A program made the position numbers and the translations under genes. Shown here piece by piece: positions 8,586 to 18,780 of a stretch of 64,000 nucleotides of DNA (its first letter is position 1; the number at the start of each line of letters is the position of its first letter). Origin of the DNA: Hyphomicrobiales bacterium (GTDB taxonomy: Bacteria; Pseudomonadota; Alphaproteobacteria; Rhizobiales; Rhizobiaceae); assembly GCA_900472175.1 (NCBI GenBank), contig UCHD01000001.1:733774-797773 (forward strand), in the 5' to 3' direction. Below the pieces are notes generated by a model, which saw only the letters and a list, made by a program, of their open reading frames with translations, searched no databases and was not told where the DNA came from.

Positions 8586-9821
8586 ATGACAGGGCGGGCA
8601 GACGAGGGGCAGGGCATGGATCATGAACTGCGCGGCGCCCGCCGCAATGTCTATCTGCTGACGGCAGCCCAGGCCATTCTCGGCACCATCGGCCCGATCG
8701 TCTTTTCCGTCGGCGGCGTCGCCGGCTATCAGTTGCTCGGCGACGACAAGTCGCTGGCAACCGCGCCGCTGACCGGTTTCAACGTCGGCGTCGCGCTCGG
8801 CGCGATATGCGTCGCCGCCATGTCCCGTTTTCTCGGCCGCAAGGCCGCCTTCATGGTTGGCGCGCTTCTGGGCGCAGGTGGCGGTATCCTTGCCGCCTAC
8901 GCGCTGTTTCTGAACGATTTCTGGCTTTTTGCGCTGGGCCTGTGCGTGTCCGGTGTGTCCGGCGGTTTTACCCAAAAGTTGCGGTTTGCCGCCGCCGATG
9001 CGTCCCCTCGCTTCTACAAGCCAAGAGCGATTTCCTGGATTTTGGCGGGCGGCATGGTGTCCGCCGTGCTCGGGCCGCAGCTGGTCATCCTGACCAAGGA
9101 TGCGCTGGCGCCGGTGTTTTTTGCCGGTGCCTTCATCGCGCTGGTGCCGACCTGTCTTGCGGCGATTGCCATCCTGGCTTTCCTGCGGCTGCCGGACCTG
9201 CGTCCTGTTTCCGGTGCTGCCCCCATCGGGCCCGTCCGGCCGTTGCGCGAGATCGTGCTCAACCAGCGTTTTCTCACCGGCATGGTCTGCGGCATTTCCA
9301 CCTATGCGCTAATGACCTTCATGATGACCGGCGCGCCGATCGCCATGGTCGTCGGCTGCGGTTTTTCGCAGGATCTGGCGACGCTCGGCATCCAGTGGCA
9401 CGTGCTGGCGATGTTTGCCCCGAGTTTCTTCACCGGCATGCTGGTCAGCCGTTATGGTGCGGAGAGAGTTGTCGCTGCCGGCTTGGTTATCCTGATGCTG
9501 TGCGCGCTGGTGGCGCATGCTGGAATTGCGCTGTGGAATTTCTGGGGCGCACTGATCCTGCTGGGCACCGGGTGGAATTTGGGCTTTATCGGCTCGACCG
9601 CCATTGTCGCCTCCAGCTACCGGCCGCAGGAAGCCGACAAGGTGCAGGGTTTTCACGATATCATCCTGTTCAGCGCCGTGGCGCTTGCCTCCTTCGGGTC
9701 CGGCAAGGTGCTGACGGCCTATGGTTGGGACATGCTGAGCGCCGCCGTCTGGCCGGTAACGGCATTCTGCCTTTTGCTGCTCGTTTCGCTGTTTGTCGCC
9801 GAAAGGCGGCGCACGGCCTGA
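8586..9821 (+). CDS. MFS transporter
   Basis: A 411-residue inner-membrane permease with about 12 hydrophobic segments, of the major facilitator superfamily. 'SRFLGRKAAFMVGALLGAGGG' is the family's loop 2-3 signature in variant form. It follows nusB by 9 bases, with AAGG at 8575-8578 in front of ATG 8586; ATG 8616 is an alternative. The substrate is not predictable. It may be cotranscribed with ribH-nusB, but a role in flavin transport would be speculation. Confidence 0.85.
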   Translation: MTGRADEGQGMDHELRGARRNVYLLTAAQAILGTIGPIVFSVGGVAGYQLLGDDKSLATAPLTGFNVGVALGAICVAAMSRFLGRKAAFMVGALLGAGGGILAAYALFLNDFWLFALGLCVSGVSGGFTQKLRFAAADASPRFYKPRAISWILAGGMVSAVLGPQLVILTKDALAPVFFAGAFIALVPTCLAAIAILAFLRLPDLRPVSGAAPIGPVRPLREIVLNQRFLTGMVCGISTYALMTFMMTGAPIAMVVGCGFSQDLATLGIQWHVLAMFAPSFFTGMLVSRYGAERVVAAGLVILMLCALVAHAGIALWNFWGALILLGTGWNLGFIGSTAIVASSYRPQEADKVQGFHDIILFSAVALASFGSGKVLTAYGWDMLSAAVWPVTAFCLLLLVSLFVAERRRTA

Positions 9822-10040
9822 GATTTCCCCCCGAAAGTGGTATTCCCTCCCTGTAAGTCGCCGCCAACATACCGAAAAACGTGGGTTTTCCCGGTTTTCG
9901 CGGCTTGACGATCCCGATTCGCCACAGCACTCTGCAGCCACGTATGCGGGCCATGCTTGAAGAGGAGGCTTGGCCTGCTGCGCTTTTTGGGGGCCGGCGG
10001 AACGGAGTGAGCCCGCAGGCTAAATGGAGGAAATTGCGAA

Positions 10041-12179
10041 ATGACCATACTTCTGGGCGTTATCGCATGCGGGTTGCTTTCGGTGGTCTATGCCATCTGG
10101 GCAACGCAATCGGTGCTGTCTGCCGATCAGGGCAATGCCCGCATGCAAGAGATTGCAGGCTTCATACGCGAGGGGGCGCAGGCCTATCTCACACGTCAAT
10201 ATATGACCATTGCCATTGTCGGTGCCGTCGTCTTTGCCGGTGCCTGGATTCTTCTCTCCGTGACAGCCGCCATCGGCTTCCTGATCGGCGCAGTTCTGTC
10301 GGGTGTTGCCGGTTTCATCGGCATGCACGTCTCTGTCCGCGCCAATGTGCGCACGGCGCAGGCATCCTCCGTCAGTCTTGCGGCAGGTCTCGATATCGCC
10401 TTCAAGTCCGGTGCGATCACCGGCATGCTGGTTGCAGGCCTGGCCCTGCTCGGCGTTACCATCTACTACCTTATCCTGACGGCTGGTCTTGGGCTTGCCG
10501 AAGGCTCGCGTGAGGTCATCGATGCGCTTGTATCGCTCGGCTTCGGCGCCTCGCTGATTTCGATCTTTGCCCGTCTCGGCGGCGGCATCTTCACCAAGGG
10601 CGCTGACGTCGGCGGCGATCTCGTCGGCAAGGTCGAGGCCGGAATTCCGGAAGATGATCCACGCAACCCGGCCACCATCGCCGATAACGTCGGCGACAAT
10701 GTCGGCGATTGCGCCGGTATGGCCGCCGACCTGTTCGAGACCTATGCCGTCTCGATCGTCGCCACCATGGTTCTGGCCGCGATCTTCTTTGCCGGTGGTG
10801 CCAATCTGAGCCTGGTCATGTCCTATCCGCTGGCCATTTGCGGCGCCTGCATCATCACCTCGATCATCGGCGCCTTCTTCGTCAAGCTTGGCTCCAACGG
10901 CTCGATCATGGGCGCGCTGTACAAGGGCCTGATCGTCACCGGCCTGCTGTCGATCATCGGCCTCGGTGCCGCCACCTCGCTGACCATCGGCTGGGGCTCG
11001 ATTGGCACTGTCGCTGGCAAGGATATTACCGGCACCAACCTGTTCATCTGCGGTATTCTCGGCCTTGTCGTCACCGCACTGATCGTTGTGATCACCGAAT
11101 ACTATACCGGTACCAACAAGCGGCCGGTCAATTCGATTGCCCAGGCCTCTGTCAGCGGCCATGGCACCAACGTCATCCAGGGGCTTGCCGTGTCGCTGGA
11201 ATCGACTGCCTTGCCGGCCATCGTCATCGTCGGCGGCATCGTTGCCACCTACCAGCTGGCGGGCCTGTTCGGCACCGGTATTGCCGTCACCGCCATGCTC
11301 GGTATTGCCGGCATGATCGTCGCACTCGATGCCTTCGGTCCCGTTACCGACAATGCCGGTGGCATCGCCGAAATGGCCGGGCTTCCGCCGGAAGTCCGCA
11401 AGTCGACCGACGCGCTCGATGCGGTCGGTAACACCACCAAGGCCGTCACCAAGGGCTATGCGATCGGTTCGGCCGGTCTTGGCGCGCTGGTGCTGTTTGC
11501 GGCCTATTCGAACGATCTGAAATACTTTGCTGCCAATGGCGACAAGTATCCGTATTTCGCCGATGTCGGAACGATCTCGTTCGATCTCTCCAACCCCTAC
11601 GTCGTCGCAGGGCTGATCTTCGGCGGTCTTATCCCCTACCTGTTCGGCGGTATCGCCATGACGGCCGTTGGCCGTGCGGCGGGCGCTGTGGTGGAGGAAG
11701 TCCGCCGTCAGTTCCGCGAAAAGCCGGGCATCATGGCAGGCACTGACCGGCCGGACTATGGCCGCGCTGTCGATATGCTGACCAAGGCGGCGATCCGCGA
11801 GATGATCGTGCCGTCGCTGCTGCCGGTGCTGGCGCCGGTCGTCGTCTACTTCGGCGTGCTGTTGATCTCCGGCTCCAAGGCTTCGGCCTTTGCGGCGCTC
11901 GGTGCATCGCTTCTCGGCGTCATCGTCAATGGCATCTTCGTCGCTATCTCGATGACTTCGGGCGGTGGCGCCTGGGACAATGCCAAGAAAAGCTTTGAAG
12001 ACGGCTTCGTCGACAAGGACGGCACGCGCCATCTGAAGGGATCGGAAGCCCACAAGGCCTCCGTCACCGGCGATACGGTTGGCGATCCCTACAAGGATAC
12101 CGCTGGCCCTGCCGTCAACCCGGCGATCAAGATCACCAACATCGTTGCGCTTCTGCTTCTGGCCGTTCTTGCTGGATAG
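10041..12179 (+). CDS. hppA: membrane-bound proton-translocating pyrophosphatase
   Basis: A 712-residue integral membrane pump with about 16 helices that couples pyrophosphate hydrolysis to proton export or acidocalcisome acidification. Substrate-site motifs are '[20 protein letters not shown]', '[20 protein letters not shown]' and '[13 protein letters not shown]'. The '[10 protein letters not shown]' segment has Lys467 and Thr470, the residue pair known to mark potassium-independent H+-PPases; potassium-dependent enzymes have Ala there. The gene has its own 219-bp upstream region and ends in a strong bidirectional terminator. Confidence 0.96.
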   Translation: MTILLGVIACGLLSVVYAIWATQSVLSADQGNARMQEIAGFIREGAQAYLTRQYMTIAIVGAVVFAGAWILLSVTAAIGFLIGAVLSGVAGFIGMHVSVRANVRTAQASSVSLAAGLDIAFKSGAITGMLVAGLALLGVTIYYLILTAGLGLAEGSREVIDALVSLGFGASLISIFARLGGGIFTKGADVGGDLVGKVEAGIPEDDPRNPATIADNVGDNVGDCAGMAADLFETYAVSIVATMVLAAIFFAGGANLSLVMSYPLAICGACIITSIIGAFFVKLGSNGSIMGALYKGLIVTGLLSIIGLGAATSLTIGWGSIGTVAGKDITGTNLFICGILGLVVTALIVVITEYYTGTNKRPVNSIAQASVSGHGTNVIQGLAVSLESTALPAIVIVGGIVATYQLAGLFGTGIAVTAMLGIAGMIVALDAFGPVTDNAGGIAEMAGLPPEVRKSTDALDAVGNTTKAVTKGYAIGSAGLGALVLFAAYSNDLKYFAANGDKYPYFADVGTISFDLSNPYVVAGLIFGGLIPYLFGGIAMTAVGRAAGAVVEEVRRQFREKPGIMAGTDRPDYGRAVDMLTKAAIREMIVPSLLPVLAPVVVYFGVLLISGSKASAFAALGASLLGVIVNGIFVAISMTSGGGAWDNAKKSFEDGFVDKDGTRHLKGSEAHKASVTGDTVGDPYKDTAGPAVNPAIKITNIVALLLLAVLAG

Positions 12180-12240
12180 TGGCTCGAGACCCGGCCCGCA
12201 GCGCCGTTAGGCGTTGCGGGTGAAGGACCATAAACAATGA

Positions 12241-12272
12241 AAAACCCGCCGGAGCATCTCCGGCGGGTTTTT
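12241..12272. terminator. bidirectional intrinsic terminator between hppA and bamE
   Basis: AAAACCCGCCGGAG (12241-12254) pairs perfectly with CTCCGGCGGGTTTT (12258-12271) around a CAT loop, with A-runs and T-runs on both sides. It serves hppA (plus) and the convergent bamE (minus). A second imperfect hairpin lies just before it at about 12196-12220. Confidence 0.9.
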
Positions 12273-12310
12273 CATTTGACGTTCAAAAACGCGTCTGGCT
12301 GCGCTGTCAG

Positions 12311-12802
12311 TTACTGATTGTTGGCGTTGCCCAGAACCGACTTCGCCATGCTCTTGCCGATACCGTTGCCGGAGAGCAGCTGGCCGAGGAAGGTCATTTC
12401 CTTGCCGCCTGTCGGTGTGGTGCGGGAAATCGTGTCGAAGACCTTGCCGTCCTGCATGGTGTAGTGCGCCAGCTGCGAGACGACGCCGTCCTTGTCGAAA
12501 TAGACGGCCAGAACGCTCTGGTCGACCAGCTTCGGCTTCATGAAGGCGACCGGGCGCTGGCGCTTCTGGGAAATGTAGTAGAACACTTCATTGTCGAAGG
12601 TTGCAGTCGTCGACGGTGTTCCGAGCGACAGCAGAACCTGCTCGCGGCTGGAGCCGACCGGCGCAAGCGCCAGCGTTTCCTGATCGACAACATAGCCCTG
12701 ATTGATTGTCTGGCTGGTGTTCAGCACTTCGGCTGTTTTGCAGCCGGTAAGGGTGGTTACGCAAATTGCCAATGTAAAAGCGACGTTATTCAGAAATTTC
12801 AT
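12311..12802 (-). CDS. bamE: outer membrane assembly lipoprotein BamE (SmpA/OmlA family)
   Basis: A lipoprotein of about 163 residues. The signal peptide starts 'MKFLNNVAFTLAIC' and ends with lipobox LTGC, giving a mature N-terminal lipidated Cys. The body holds the OmlA fold 'GSSREQVLLSLGTPSTTATF' and 'FYYISQKRQRPVAF'. BamE stabilises the BAM complex that inserts outer membrane beta-barrels. Start 12802 is chosen for the clean lipoprotein signal; ATG 12835 in frame is possible, but its GGGGGAG abuts the start codon directly. Confidence 0.88.
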   Translation of the reverse strand: MKFLNNVAFTLAICVTTLTGCKTAEVLNTSQTINQGYVVDQETLALAPVGSSREQVLLSLGTPSTTATFDNEVFYYISQKRQRPVAFMKPKLVDQSVLAVYFDKDGVVSQLAHYTMQDGKVFDTISRTTPTGGKEMTFLGQLLSGNGIGKSMAKSVLGNANNQ

Positions 12803-12966
12803 GTCTGACCTGAAATACCGTTTCGTCAACGACATCTCCCCCAAGGTAACGCTGGCAGATGCGCCATTGCATTTCGTGCCTGCTTCGGTAAACCAGCTTC
12901 CGCAATCATGCAATAACAGGATGCGCAGGCCTGTGCATTTTGAAGCAGGCAAACTTGGGCTTTATG

Positions 12967-13506
12967 ATGATATTCGGACTGTTCGGCAAAAAAAACGGCA
13001 ATGTGGCCATTGTTAAGCGCCAATACGCGCTTTTGACCGCCGCCGCCCGGCGCCCGTATCTTTATACAGACCTCGACGTGCCGGACACAGTGATGGGCCG
13101 CTTCGAGATGTTGTCGGCATCGTTGATCCTGTATTTCCGCCGCACCCGCAGTTCCAACCGCGCCGGCCAGGAGATCGCCCAGGAGATCATCGATGCGTTC
13201 TTCGAGGACGTCGATCATTCGATCCGCGAACTCGGCGTCGGCGATGTCGGGGTGCCCAAGCGCATGAAGAAGTTTGCCTCGATGTTCTACGGCCGGCTTG
13301 AAAGTTATGCAGCCGCCCTTGAGCGTGGCGATCGCGATGAACTGGCTGCCGCGCTGAAGCGCAATTTCCATCCGCAGACGGATGATCAGGCGCTGTCGAT
13401 GCTCGGACTTGCCGACTATCTGCTTGCCGCCGAGGCCCAGCTTGCGCTGGAGACAGAGGATGTCGTAGAAACCGGCCGGATCGACCTGCCGCAAGCGGCT
13501 GCCTGA
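12967..13506 (+). CDS. ubiquinol-cytochrome c chaperone (CBP3/UQCC1 family)
   Basis: A soluble protein of about 179 residues related to mitochondrial Cbp3, which assists assembly of cytochrome b into the bc1 complex. Family features are 'DTVMGRFEMLSASLILYFRR', 'EIAQEIIDAFFEDVDHSIRELGVGD'-type helices (seen as separate segments) and 'VPKRMKKFASMFYGR'. Start ATG 12967 (MIFGLFGKK) or the adjacent ATG 12964; neither has a strong ribosome site. It is divergent from bamE and 87 bp upstream of yceD. Confidence 0.87.
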   Translation: MIFGLFGKKNGNVAIVKRQYALLTAAARRPYLYTDLDVPDTVMGRFEMLSASLILYFRRTRSSNRAGQEIAQEIIDAFFEDVDHSIRELGVGDVGVPKRMKKFASMFYGRLESYAAALERGDRDELAAALKRNFHPQTDDQALSMLGLADYLLAAEAQLALETEDVVETGRIDLPQAAA

Positions 13507-13593
13507 TATGCGTCCAAGACGACGCGGGGGCAGCGCCGTATAATGGCCGGCAGCACTATCTTGGGCGGTATTCCCGCCCGAAAGGACCCGACA

Positions 13594-14145
13594 ATGAACC
13601 ATGATGAAAAGCCCGCATTTTCCTACCCGGTCAAGGTCGGCAATATTTCCGCCAATGCAGTGACGGTGCGCCTTGAGGCGAACGCCGCCGAGTTGAAGGC
13701 GCTGCAGGCTCTGTGGGGCGTGCTGGAGGTCCAGTCGCTGGCAGCCGAGCTTCAGATCGCTCGATGGAAAAAGGACGGCGTCAAGGTCAAGGGCCATGTC
13801 GAGGCAAAGATTGTCCAGGCCTGCGTCGTGACACTCGAGCCGGTGGAAGCGGTGATCGATGAACCCGTCGAGGCGATCTTCGTGCCGGAGGGCTCGCGGC
13901 TGGCGCGGATCGCCGCCAATGATAGCGGCGAGATGATTCTCGATCCGGAGGGCCCCGATCTTCCCGACATGTTTACCGGCGATACCATCGATGTCGGCGT
14001 TGCCGTTACCGAGCATGCTGCACTCGCCATCGATCCCTATCCGCGCAAAGCCGGTGCAAGCTTCGGCGAGCGGATTGAAAGCAGCGAAAAAGATGATGTC
14101 CGCCCCAATCCGTTCGCGGCGCTCAAGGATTGGAAAAAGGACTGA
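13594..14145 (+). CDS. YceD family protein (DUF177)
   Basis: A 183-residue acidic protein of the YceD/DUF177 family, linked to 23S rRNA metabolism in plants and bacteria. The family core is around 'VKGHVEAKIVQACVVTLEPV' and 'DLPDMFTGDTIDVGVAVTEH'. The ATG at 13594 has AAAGGA at 13581-13586. In most bacteria yceD is followed by rpmF and then plsX-fabH. Here rpmF is missing from the 206-bp gap before plsX, as is usual in rhizobia. Confidence 0.85.
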   Translation: MNHDEKPAFSYPVKVGNISANAVTVRLEANAAELKALQALWGVLEVQSLAAELQIARWKKDGVKVKGHVEAKIVQACVVTLEPVEAVIDEPVEAIFVPEGSRLARIAANDSGEMILDPEGPDLPDMFTGDTIDVGVAVTEHAALAIDPYPRKAGASFGERIESSEKDDVRPNPFAALKDWKKD

Positions 14146-14351
14146 GTGAACGGCGGCGTGTGGCACAATTCTGTTGTCACACCAGCGAAAAACGGTATTT
14201 TGGCCGAAATCCAGCCCGTTGGGCCGTTTTGCCCCGAGTGTGTGGGGCCGTTACGTCTCAAATGTTATGAAAACACGTGTGTCTCCATCGCTCAGACTGC
14301 TCGCGCCGGGACGAAACATGCAGTGTGGCAGGAATAAAGGATAAGGCACGC

Positions 14352-15410
14352 GTGGTCAGAATTTCTCTTGATGTGATGGGCGGCGACTTCGGTCCGCAGG
14401 TCGTCATTCCCGGCGCCGCCAAGGCGCTCGAACGGCATCCCGATATCCGTTTCGCGCTGTACGGGCTTGAAGACCAATGCGTTCCGCTCTTGGAAAAATA
14501 TCCGAAGCTGAAGGCCAACAGCACGTTTCATGCGTCCGAACTGGCGATTGCCATGGATGAGAAGCCGAGCCAGGCGCTTAGACGCGGCCGTGGCAAGGCC
14601 AGCATGTGGCAGGCGATCGAGGCCGTCAACAAGGGCGAGGCCGACGTGGTCGTCTCGGCCGGCAATACCGGCGCGCTGATGGCGATGTCGGTGTTCTGTC
14701 TGCGGATGATGGCAGAGATCCAGCGCCCGGCGATCGCAGCCATCTGGCCAACCCTCAAGGGCGAGAGCATCGTGCTCGACGTCGGCGCGACGATTGGCGC
14801 CGATGCACAGCAGTTAATGGATTTCGCGCTGATGGGCGGCGCCATGGCGCGCGCACTGTTCGAGGTCGAGCGCCCGACGCTGGGCCTGCTCAATGTCGGC
14901 GTAGAGGAAATCAAGGGCCAGGAACAGGTCAAGGAAGCCGGACGCCTGCTGCGCGAAGCCGGCATCGACAGCATCGATTATTTCGGCTTCGTCGAGGGCG
15001 ATGATATCGGCCGTGGTACCGTCGACGTTGTGGTGACCGAAGGTTTTTCCGGCAATATCGCATTGAAGGCTGCCGAAGGTACGGCCCGCCAGATCGCTGA
15101 ATATCTGCGCGCGGCAATGTCGCGCACGCTGCTGGCCAAGATCGGCTATATCTTTGCAAAGGGCGCCTTCGATCGCGTCCGCGAGAAGATGGATCCGCGA
15201 AAGGTGAATGGCGGCGTCTTCCTCGGCCTTAATGGTGTCGTGATCAAGAGCCATGGAGGAACCGACGCGGAAGGTTTCGCAGCCGCCATCGATGTCGGCT
15301 ACGACATGGTCCGCAACGGCCTGAAGGCCAAGATCGAAAACGATTTACAAAAATACCATGCCTCGCGCCCTTCCGAAGGTGCAGCGACCGGCCTGGCAGA
15401 CGAGGTTTGA
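14352..15410 (+). CDS. plsX: phosphate acyltransferase PlsX
   Basis: Converts acyl-ACP to acyl-phosphate for PlsY, starting phospholipid synthesis; a peripheral membrane enzyme. The 352 residues begin '[20 protein letters not shown]' and contain '[13 protein letters not shown]' and '[17 protein letters not shown]'. The GTG at 14352 is the start, with AAGG at 14343-14346. An in-frame extension upstream to 14277 does not resemble the family. The gap to fabH is only 5 bases. Confidence 0.95.
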   Translation: MVRISLDVMGGDFGPQVVIPGAAKALERHPDIRFALYGLEDQCVPLLEKYPKLKANSTFHASELAIAMDEKPSQALRRGRGKASMWQAIEAVNKGEADVVVSAGNTGALMAMSVFCLRMMAEIQRPAIAAIWPTLKGESIVLDVGATIGADAQQLMDFALMGGAMARALFEVERPTLGLLNVGVEEIKGQEQVKEAGRLLREAGIDSIDYFGFVEGDDIGRGTVDVVVTEGFSGNIALKAAEGTARQIAEYLRAAMSRTLLAKIGYIFAKGAFDRVREKMDPRKVNGGVFLGLNGVVIKSHGGTDAEGFAAAIDVGYDMVRNGLKAKIENDLQKYHASRPSEGAATGLADEV

Positions 15411-15415
15411 AAAGC

Positions 15416-16387
15416 ATGATCCGTTCTGTGGTTCGCGGTTTCGGGGCGTCTCTGCCGAAACGGGTGATGACCAATCGCGAAATGGAAGAGAGGGTCGACA
15501 CGTCCGACGAATGGATCGTGCAGCGGACCGGTATTCGCCAGCGCTACATCGCAGGCGAGGGGGAAACCACCGCGTCGCTTGGTGAGGGAGCAGCGCGTGC
15601 GGCGCTCGCCAATGCCGGGCTGACCCCGGCGGATATCGACGTGATCATCGTTGCGACCTCGACGCCCGACAACACCTTTCCGGCCACCGCCGTCAATATC
15701 CAGAACCGGCTTGGCATGCATCACGGTGCGGCTTTCGACCTGCAGGCGGTCTGTTCCGGCTTCATCTTTGCCGTCACCACCGCCGACGCCTATATCCGCG
15801 GCGGTCTCGCCAAGCGGGTGTTGGTCATCGGTGCCGAAACGTTTTCTCGCATTCTCGACTGGAACGACCGCACGACCTGCGTGCTGTTCGGTGACGGCGC
15901 CGGCGCGCTGATCCTGGAAGCTCAGGAAGGCTCAGGCACCACCGCCGATCGCGGTGTCCTGACGGCGCAGCTGCGCTCCGACGGTGCCCACAAGGAAAAG
16001 CTCTTTGTTGACGGTGGCCCTTCGACCACCGGTACGGTCGGTCATCTGCGCATGGAGGGCCGTGAGGTCTTCAAGCATGCAGTCGGCATGATCACGGACG
16101 TAATCGAGGCCGCATTCGAGGCGACCGGCACGACGGCCGACGATCTCGACTGGCTGGTGCCGCATCAGGCAAACCGCCGGATCATCGACGGTTCGGCGAA
16201 GAAACTCGGCATTCCGCTCGAGAAAGTGGTGATTACGGTCGATCTTCACGGCAATACGTCAGCCGCCTCCATTCCGCTGGCGCTGAATGTCGCGGCGTCC
16301 GACGGACGCATCAAAAAGGGTGATCTCGTCCTGCTTGAGGCGATGGGCGGCGGCTTCACCTGGGGTTCCGTGCTGCTGCGCTGGTAA
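15416..16387 (+). CDS. fabH: 3-oxoacyl-ACP synthase III
   Basis: Condenses acetyl-CoA with malonyl-ACP to start type II fatty acid synthesis. It is 323 residues with the KAS III triad: Cys in '[11 protein letters not shown]', His in '[11 protein letters not shown]', Asn in '[15 protein letters not shown]'. The C-terminal '[13 protein letters not shown]' is diagnostic. The start at ATG 15416 is 5 bases after plsX, with GAGG at 15402-15405. Confidence 0.97.
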   Translation: MIRSVVRGFGASLPKRVMTNREMEERVDTSDEWIVQRTGIRQRYIAGEGETTASLGEGAARAALANAGLTPADIDVIIVATSTPDNTFPATAVNIQNRLGMHHGAAFDLQAVCSGFIFAVTTADAYIRGGLAKRVLVIGAETFSRILDWNDRTTCVLFGDGAGALILEAQEGSGTTADRGVLTAQLRSDGAHKEKLFVDGGPSTTGTVGHLRMEGREVFKHAVGMITDVIEAAFEATGTTADDLDWLVPHQANRRIIDGSAKKLGIPLEKVVITVDLHGNTSAASIPLALNVAASDGRIKKGDLVLLEAMGGGFTWGSVLLRW

Positions 16388-16411
16388 AAAAATGTGATAT
16401 GGTGCAGACGC

Positions 16412-16440
16412 TTGACCGGAATGGACAAGGGCAATACTCT
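16412..16440 (+). promoter_or_regulatory. candidate promoter of ihfA
   Basis: A -35 box TTGACC (16412-16417) and -10 box TACTCT (16435-16440) are separated by exactly 17 bp. It lies in the fabH-ihfA gap, 42 bases upstream of the ihfA start, and would let ihfA be transcribed apart from plsX-fabH. Confidence 0.5.
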
Positions 16441-16481
16441 TTCCGGGCTAATCGATAATCTAAGAAAATCGGTGGGGGAAG

Positions 16482-16820
16482 ATGAGCGGAAAAACGGTGA
16501 CACGAGCAGACTTGGCCGAATCGGTTTTCCGTAAGGTCGGTCTTTCCCGAACGGAATCGGCCGAGCTGGTCGAGACCGTCATTGACGAAATCTGTAATGC
16601 CATCGTGCGCGGTGAAAGCGTCAAGCTTTCTTCCTTCGCGACGTTTCAGGTGCGCGACAAGAACGAACGCATCGGCCGCAACCCGAAAACCGGCGAGGAA
16701 GTACCGATTTCTCCGCGCCGCGTCATGACGTTCAAGGCTTCCAACGTGCTGAAGCAGCGCGTGCTCAAGGCGCATCTGCAGCGCAAGGCCAAGTTGAAAC
16801 CGCAATCGCCAGCCTCCTAA
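16482..16820 (+). CDS. ihfA: integration host factor alpha subunit
   Basis: A 112-residue HU/IHF-family DNA-bending protein that pairs with IhfB. '[20 protein letters not shown]' begins the dimerisation helices, and '[20 protein letters not shown]' is the DNA-inserting beta arm with its Pro. The C-terminal extension distinguishes IhfA from HU. GGGGGAA precedes the ATG. Location after fabH and before a merR gene is standard in rhizobia. Confidence 0.94.
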   Translation: MSGKTVTRADLAESVFRKVGLSRTESAELVETVIDEICNAIVRGESVKLSSFATFQVRDKNERIGRNPKTGEEVPISPRRVMTFKASNVLKQRVLKAHLQRKAKLKPQSPAS

Positions 16821-16974
16821 ATCCACGTTCCATCATTAAAATGGTTGAAAACACGTCCATAAGCCGTTGAAATGCGCATGATTCGTGTAATCATTCGCAG
16901 TCACGGCGATACAGACCCGCGACCAGAGTCGCGTGGCGCATGCCGCGCATGTTCGACGCGGAATGGGGGAAGAC

Positions 16975-17508
16975 ATGGACAAGAGCCCGGATGCATTTCG
17001 CACCATCAGTGAAGTGGCCGATGATCTCGACCTGCCGCAGCACGTCCTGAGATTTTGGGAAACGCGCTTCCTGCAGATCAAGCCGATGAAGCGGGGCGGC
17101 GGACGGCGGTACTACCGGCCGGAAGATGTGGATCTGCTCAAGGGCATCCGCCATCTGCTCTACGATCACGGCTATACGATCAAGGGTGTGCAGAAACTCT
17201 TGAAAATGAACGGCAACAAGTTCGTCGCGGCAATCGCCAGCGGTGATCTGGCGACCGTCGAGGCGCTCGCTGCCGCCAATATCGAGGAGCCGGCCCAGCC
17301 GAAGCTTGGCAATCCCGACGAAGACCAGATCGTCGGCCGCGCCAAGGCCCCGGCCAGCCGCCGGTTCTTTTCCTTCGTCGGCGGCAATGACGAGGCGCCG
17401 GAAATCTCGGTTGGCAAGGGCTCGGTCGGCAAGGAGGACCGGGCGCTGCTGCAGGAGGCCCTTTACGACCTGCTGGAATGCAAGCGTCTGCTCGATCAGG
17501 TGCGCTAA
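16975..17508 (+). CDS. MerR-family transcriptional regulator
   Basis: A 177-residue regulator with an N-terminal winged helix ('[20 protein letters not shown]' and '[20 protein letters not shown]') and a coiled-coil start at '[10 protein letters not shown]'. The long low-similarity tail has no cysteine metal-site motif, so it is unlikely to be a metal sensor. The start at ATG 16975 has GGGGGA upstream. The target is unknown. The gene follows ihfA in the same order in many alphaproteobacteria. Confidence 0.88.
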   Translation: MDKSPDAFRTISEVADDLDLPQHVLRFWETRFLQIKPMKRGGGRRYYRPEDVDLLKGIRHLLYDHGYTIKGVQKLLKMNGNKFVAAIASGDLATVEALAAANIEEPAQPKLGNPDEDQIVGRAKAPASRRFFSFVGGNDEAPEISVGKGSVGKEDRALLQEALYDLLECKRLLDQVR

Positions 17509-17606
17509 GACCGGAGGAGGGGGCAATAGAGGCTCTCGCCTTTCTTCTCGTGCCGTCCTGCCGTTCATGATACGAACCCCGACTGAATTCTGAGCAAGGC
17601 GAGACA

Positions 17607-17852
17607 ATGGAAAAACCCTGGACGAAAAGCGTGACGCTCGCCCTGGAAGGGCCGGGCAAATACGTGACGATCTCCAATACTACGGAGGCATCCTGGGCGA
17701 TGATCGAGGACTGGCCGCTGGAAGACGGGCCGGCTTTGGATCGGGCGCTCGAAATCTGCGCTGAGGTCGTCGAGGGCAAACGCCCGGTGGAGGATGCGCG
17801 AAAAGCGTTTCTGGCGGCTGCGGCCGAAGCAGAGATTGCCGTTCAGGCGTAA
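17607..17852 (+). CDS. DUF982 family small protein
   Basis: An 81-residue protein matching the DUF982 family, which is abundant in rhizobia. Characteristic segments are 'WTKSVTLALEGPGKYVTISN', 'AMIEDWPLEDGPALDRALEI' and 'RKAFLAAAAEA'. The function is unknown. It has GGCGAG upstream of the ATG and stands alone between merR and a hypothetical gene. Confidence 0.75.
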   Translation: MEKPWTKSVTLALEGPGKYVTISNTTEASWAMIEDWPLEDGPALDRALEICAEVVEGKRPVEDARKAFLAAAAEAEIAVQA

Positions 17853-17954
17853 ACGCCAGGTCTTTTGGCTGTCGTCTTCTTCCGGTAATCAGGCCCCAGG
17901 CCAAGACTTGCGGCATCTCCACAGGACCCAGGACCCGATAGAGAAAAGAACGAT

Positions 17955-18305
17955 ATGACCAAGGCGCTGCAGGCGAAATTTCACGGCGAGATGCTGGCGC
18001 TCTATGATCATTGCGCGCGAATCGGTTTCCGGCCAGTCTTGTTTCGCCGTCTTGTCATCCTGAAGGGCGGTGTCGAGGCGGCCAAGGAGCTTGTGTTCAA
18101 GCCCGGAACGACCGGTCTGGAACGGCTGATCGAGGCCGGGAAAACGGAACTGTCGATGGAGGCGGCGATGACACGGCCGGACTATCGCGTTCTTTTCACG
18201 CCTCTCGAAATCAAGGAGGCGGCCAAGCGGCTGGAGGGCATCGCTACACGCGAACGTTCCAGAGGCCGGCTGACCGCCACTGTCACCCATACGAAACAGG
18301 CATGA
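17955..18305 (+). CDS. hypothetical protein, basic, 116 residues
   Basis: I do not recognise a domain. The protein is rich in Lys and Arg, has no signal peptide or membrane helix, and looks mostly helical with a conserved-looking core 'PVLFRRLVILKGGVEAAKEL'. The ATG follows an AGAAAAGAACG stretch. Its stop overlaps the next start (ATGA at 18302-18305), so it is translationally coupled to the acidic protein encoded next. Coding bias fits the genome. The overlap and opposite charge suggest the two act together; that is inference only. Confidence 0.65.
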   Translation: MTKALQAKFHGEMLALYDHCARIGFRPVLFRRLVILKGGVEAAKELVFKPGTTGLERLIEAGKTELSMEAAMTRPDYRVLFTPLEIKEAAKRLEGIATRERSRGRLTATVTHTKQA

Positions 18306-18577
18306 TGACCATGACGAAGAAACCGAAGCTCGAACATTCCGATTTTTCCGGCGAGTTCACCGACGACGATATCACCGTGCTTGTCGACATCTTCCGCAAG
18401 GAAGGCAGCACCGACGGCTGGACGATGGAAGTGATCGATCAGGACGAAGGCCTGACTGTCTGGGAAGAGCCGTTTGCCACGGACAAGGAAGCCTTCGAGG
18501 AGTTTCTGGCGACCGTCGAGCGCGACGGTATCGAATCGTTCCTGGAAGAGCCGGAGACCGATGTTTCCGTGCATTGA
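18302..18577 (+). CDS. hypothetical acidic protein, 91 residues
   Basis: A strongly acidic small protein ('FTDDDITVLVDIFRKEGSTD' early, 'FATDKEAFEEFLATVERDGI' late), with no signal, membrane helix or Cys motif. It starts at ATG 18302 overlapping the stop of the upstream basic protein; ATGs at 18305 and 18311 are alternatives. No known family is recognised. The same frame is open further upstream, but that part lies inside the previous gene and is not counted. Confidence 0.65.
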   Translation: MMTMTKKPKLEHSDFSGEFTDDDITVLVDIFRKEGSTDGWTMEVIDQDEGLTVWEEPFATDKEAFEEFLATVERDGIESFLEEPETDVSVH

Positions 18578-18690
18578 TGCCGGATTGCCGCGAAAGCGGC
18601 GGTTCGTCCTGGGAGTGATTTCTGTGCTGATTGAAGTCCAACCGCCGCGATGTGCGGCGGGTCGATATGACAGGGACTTCAAGGAGAAAA

Positions 18691-18767
<77 letters not shown>

Positions 18768-18780
18768 AACCGAAAAGAGG

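Noticed and set aside
10020..12053. 677-codon open frame antisense to hppA
   Set aside because: Composition is Asp/Gly/Arg-rich low-complexity, typical of a shadow frame; hppA is certain.
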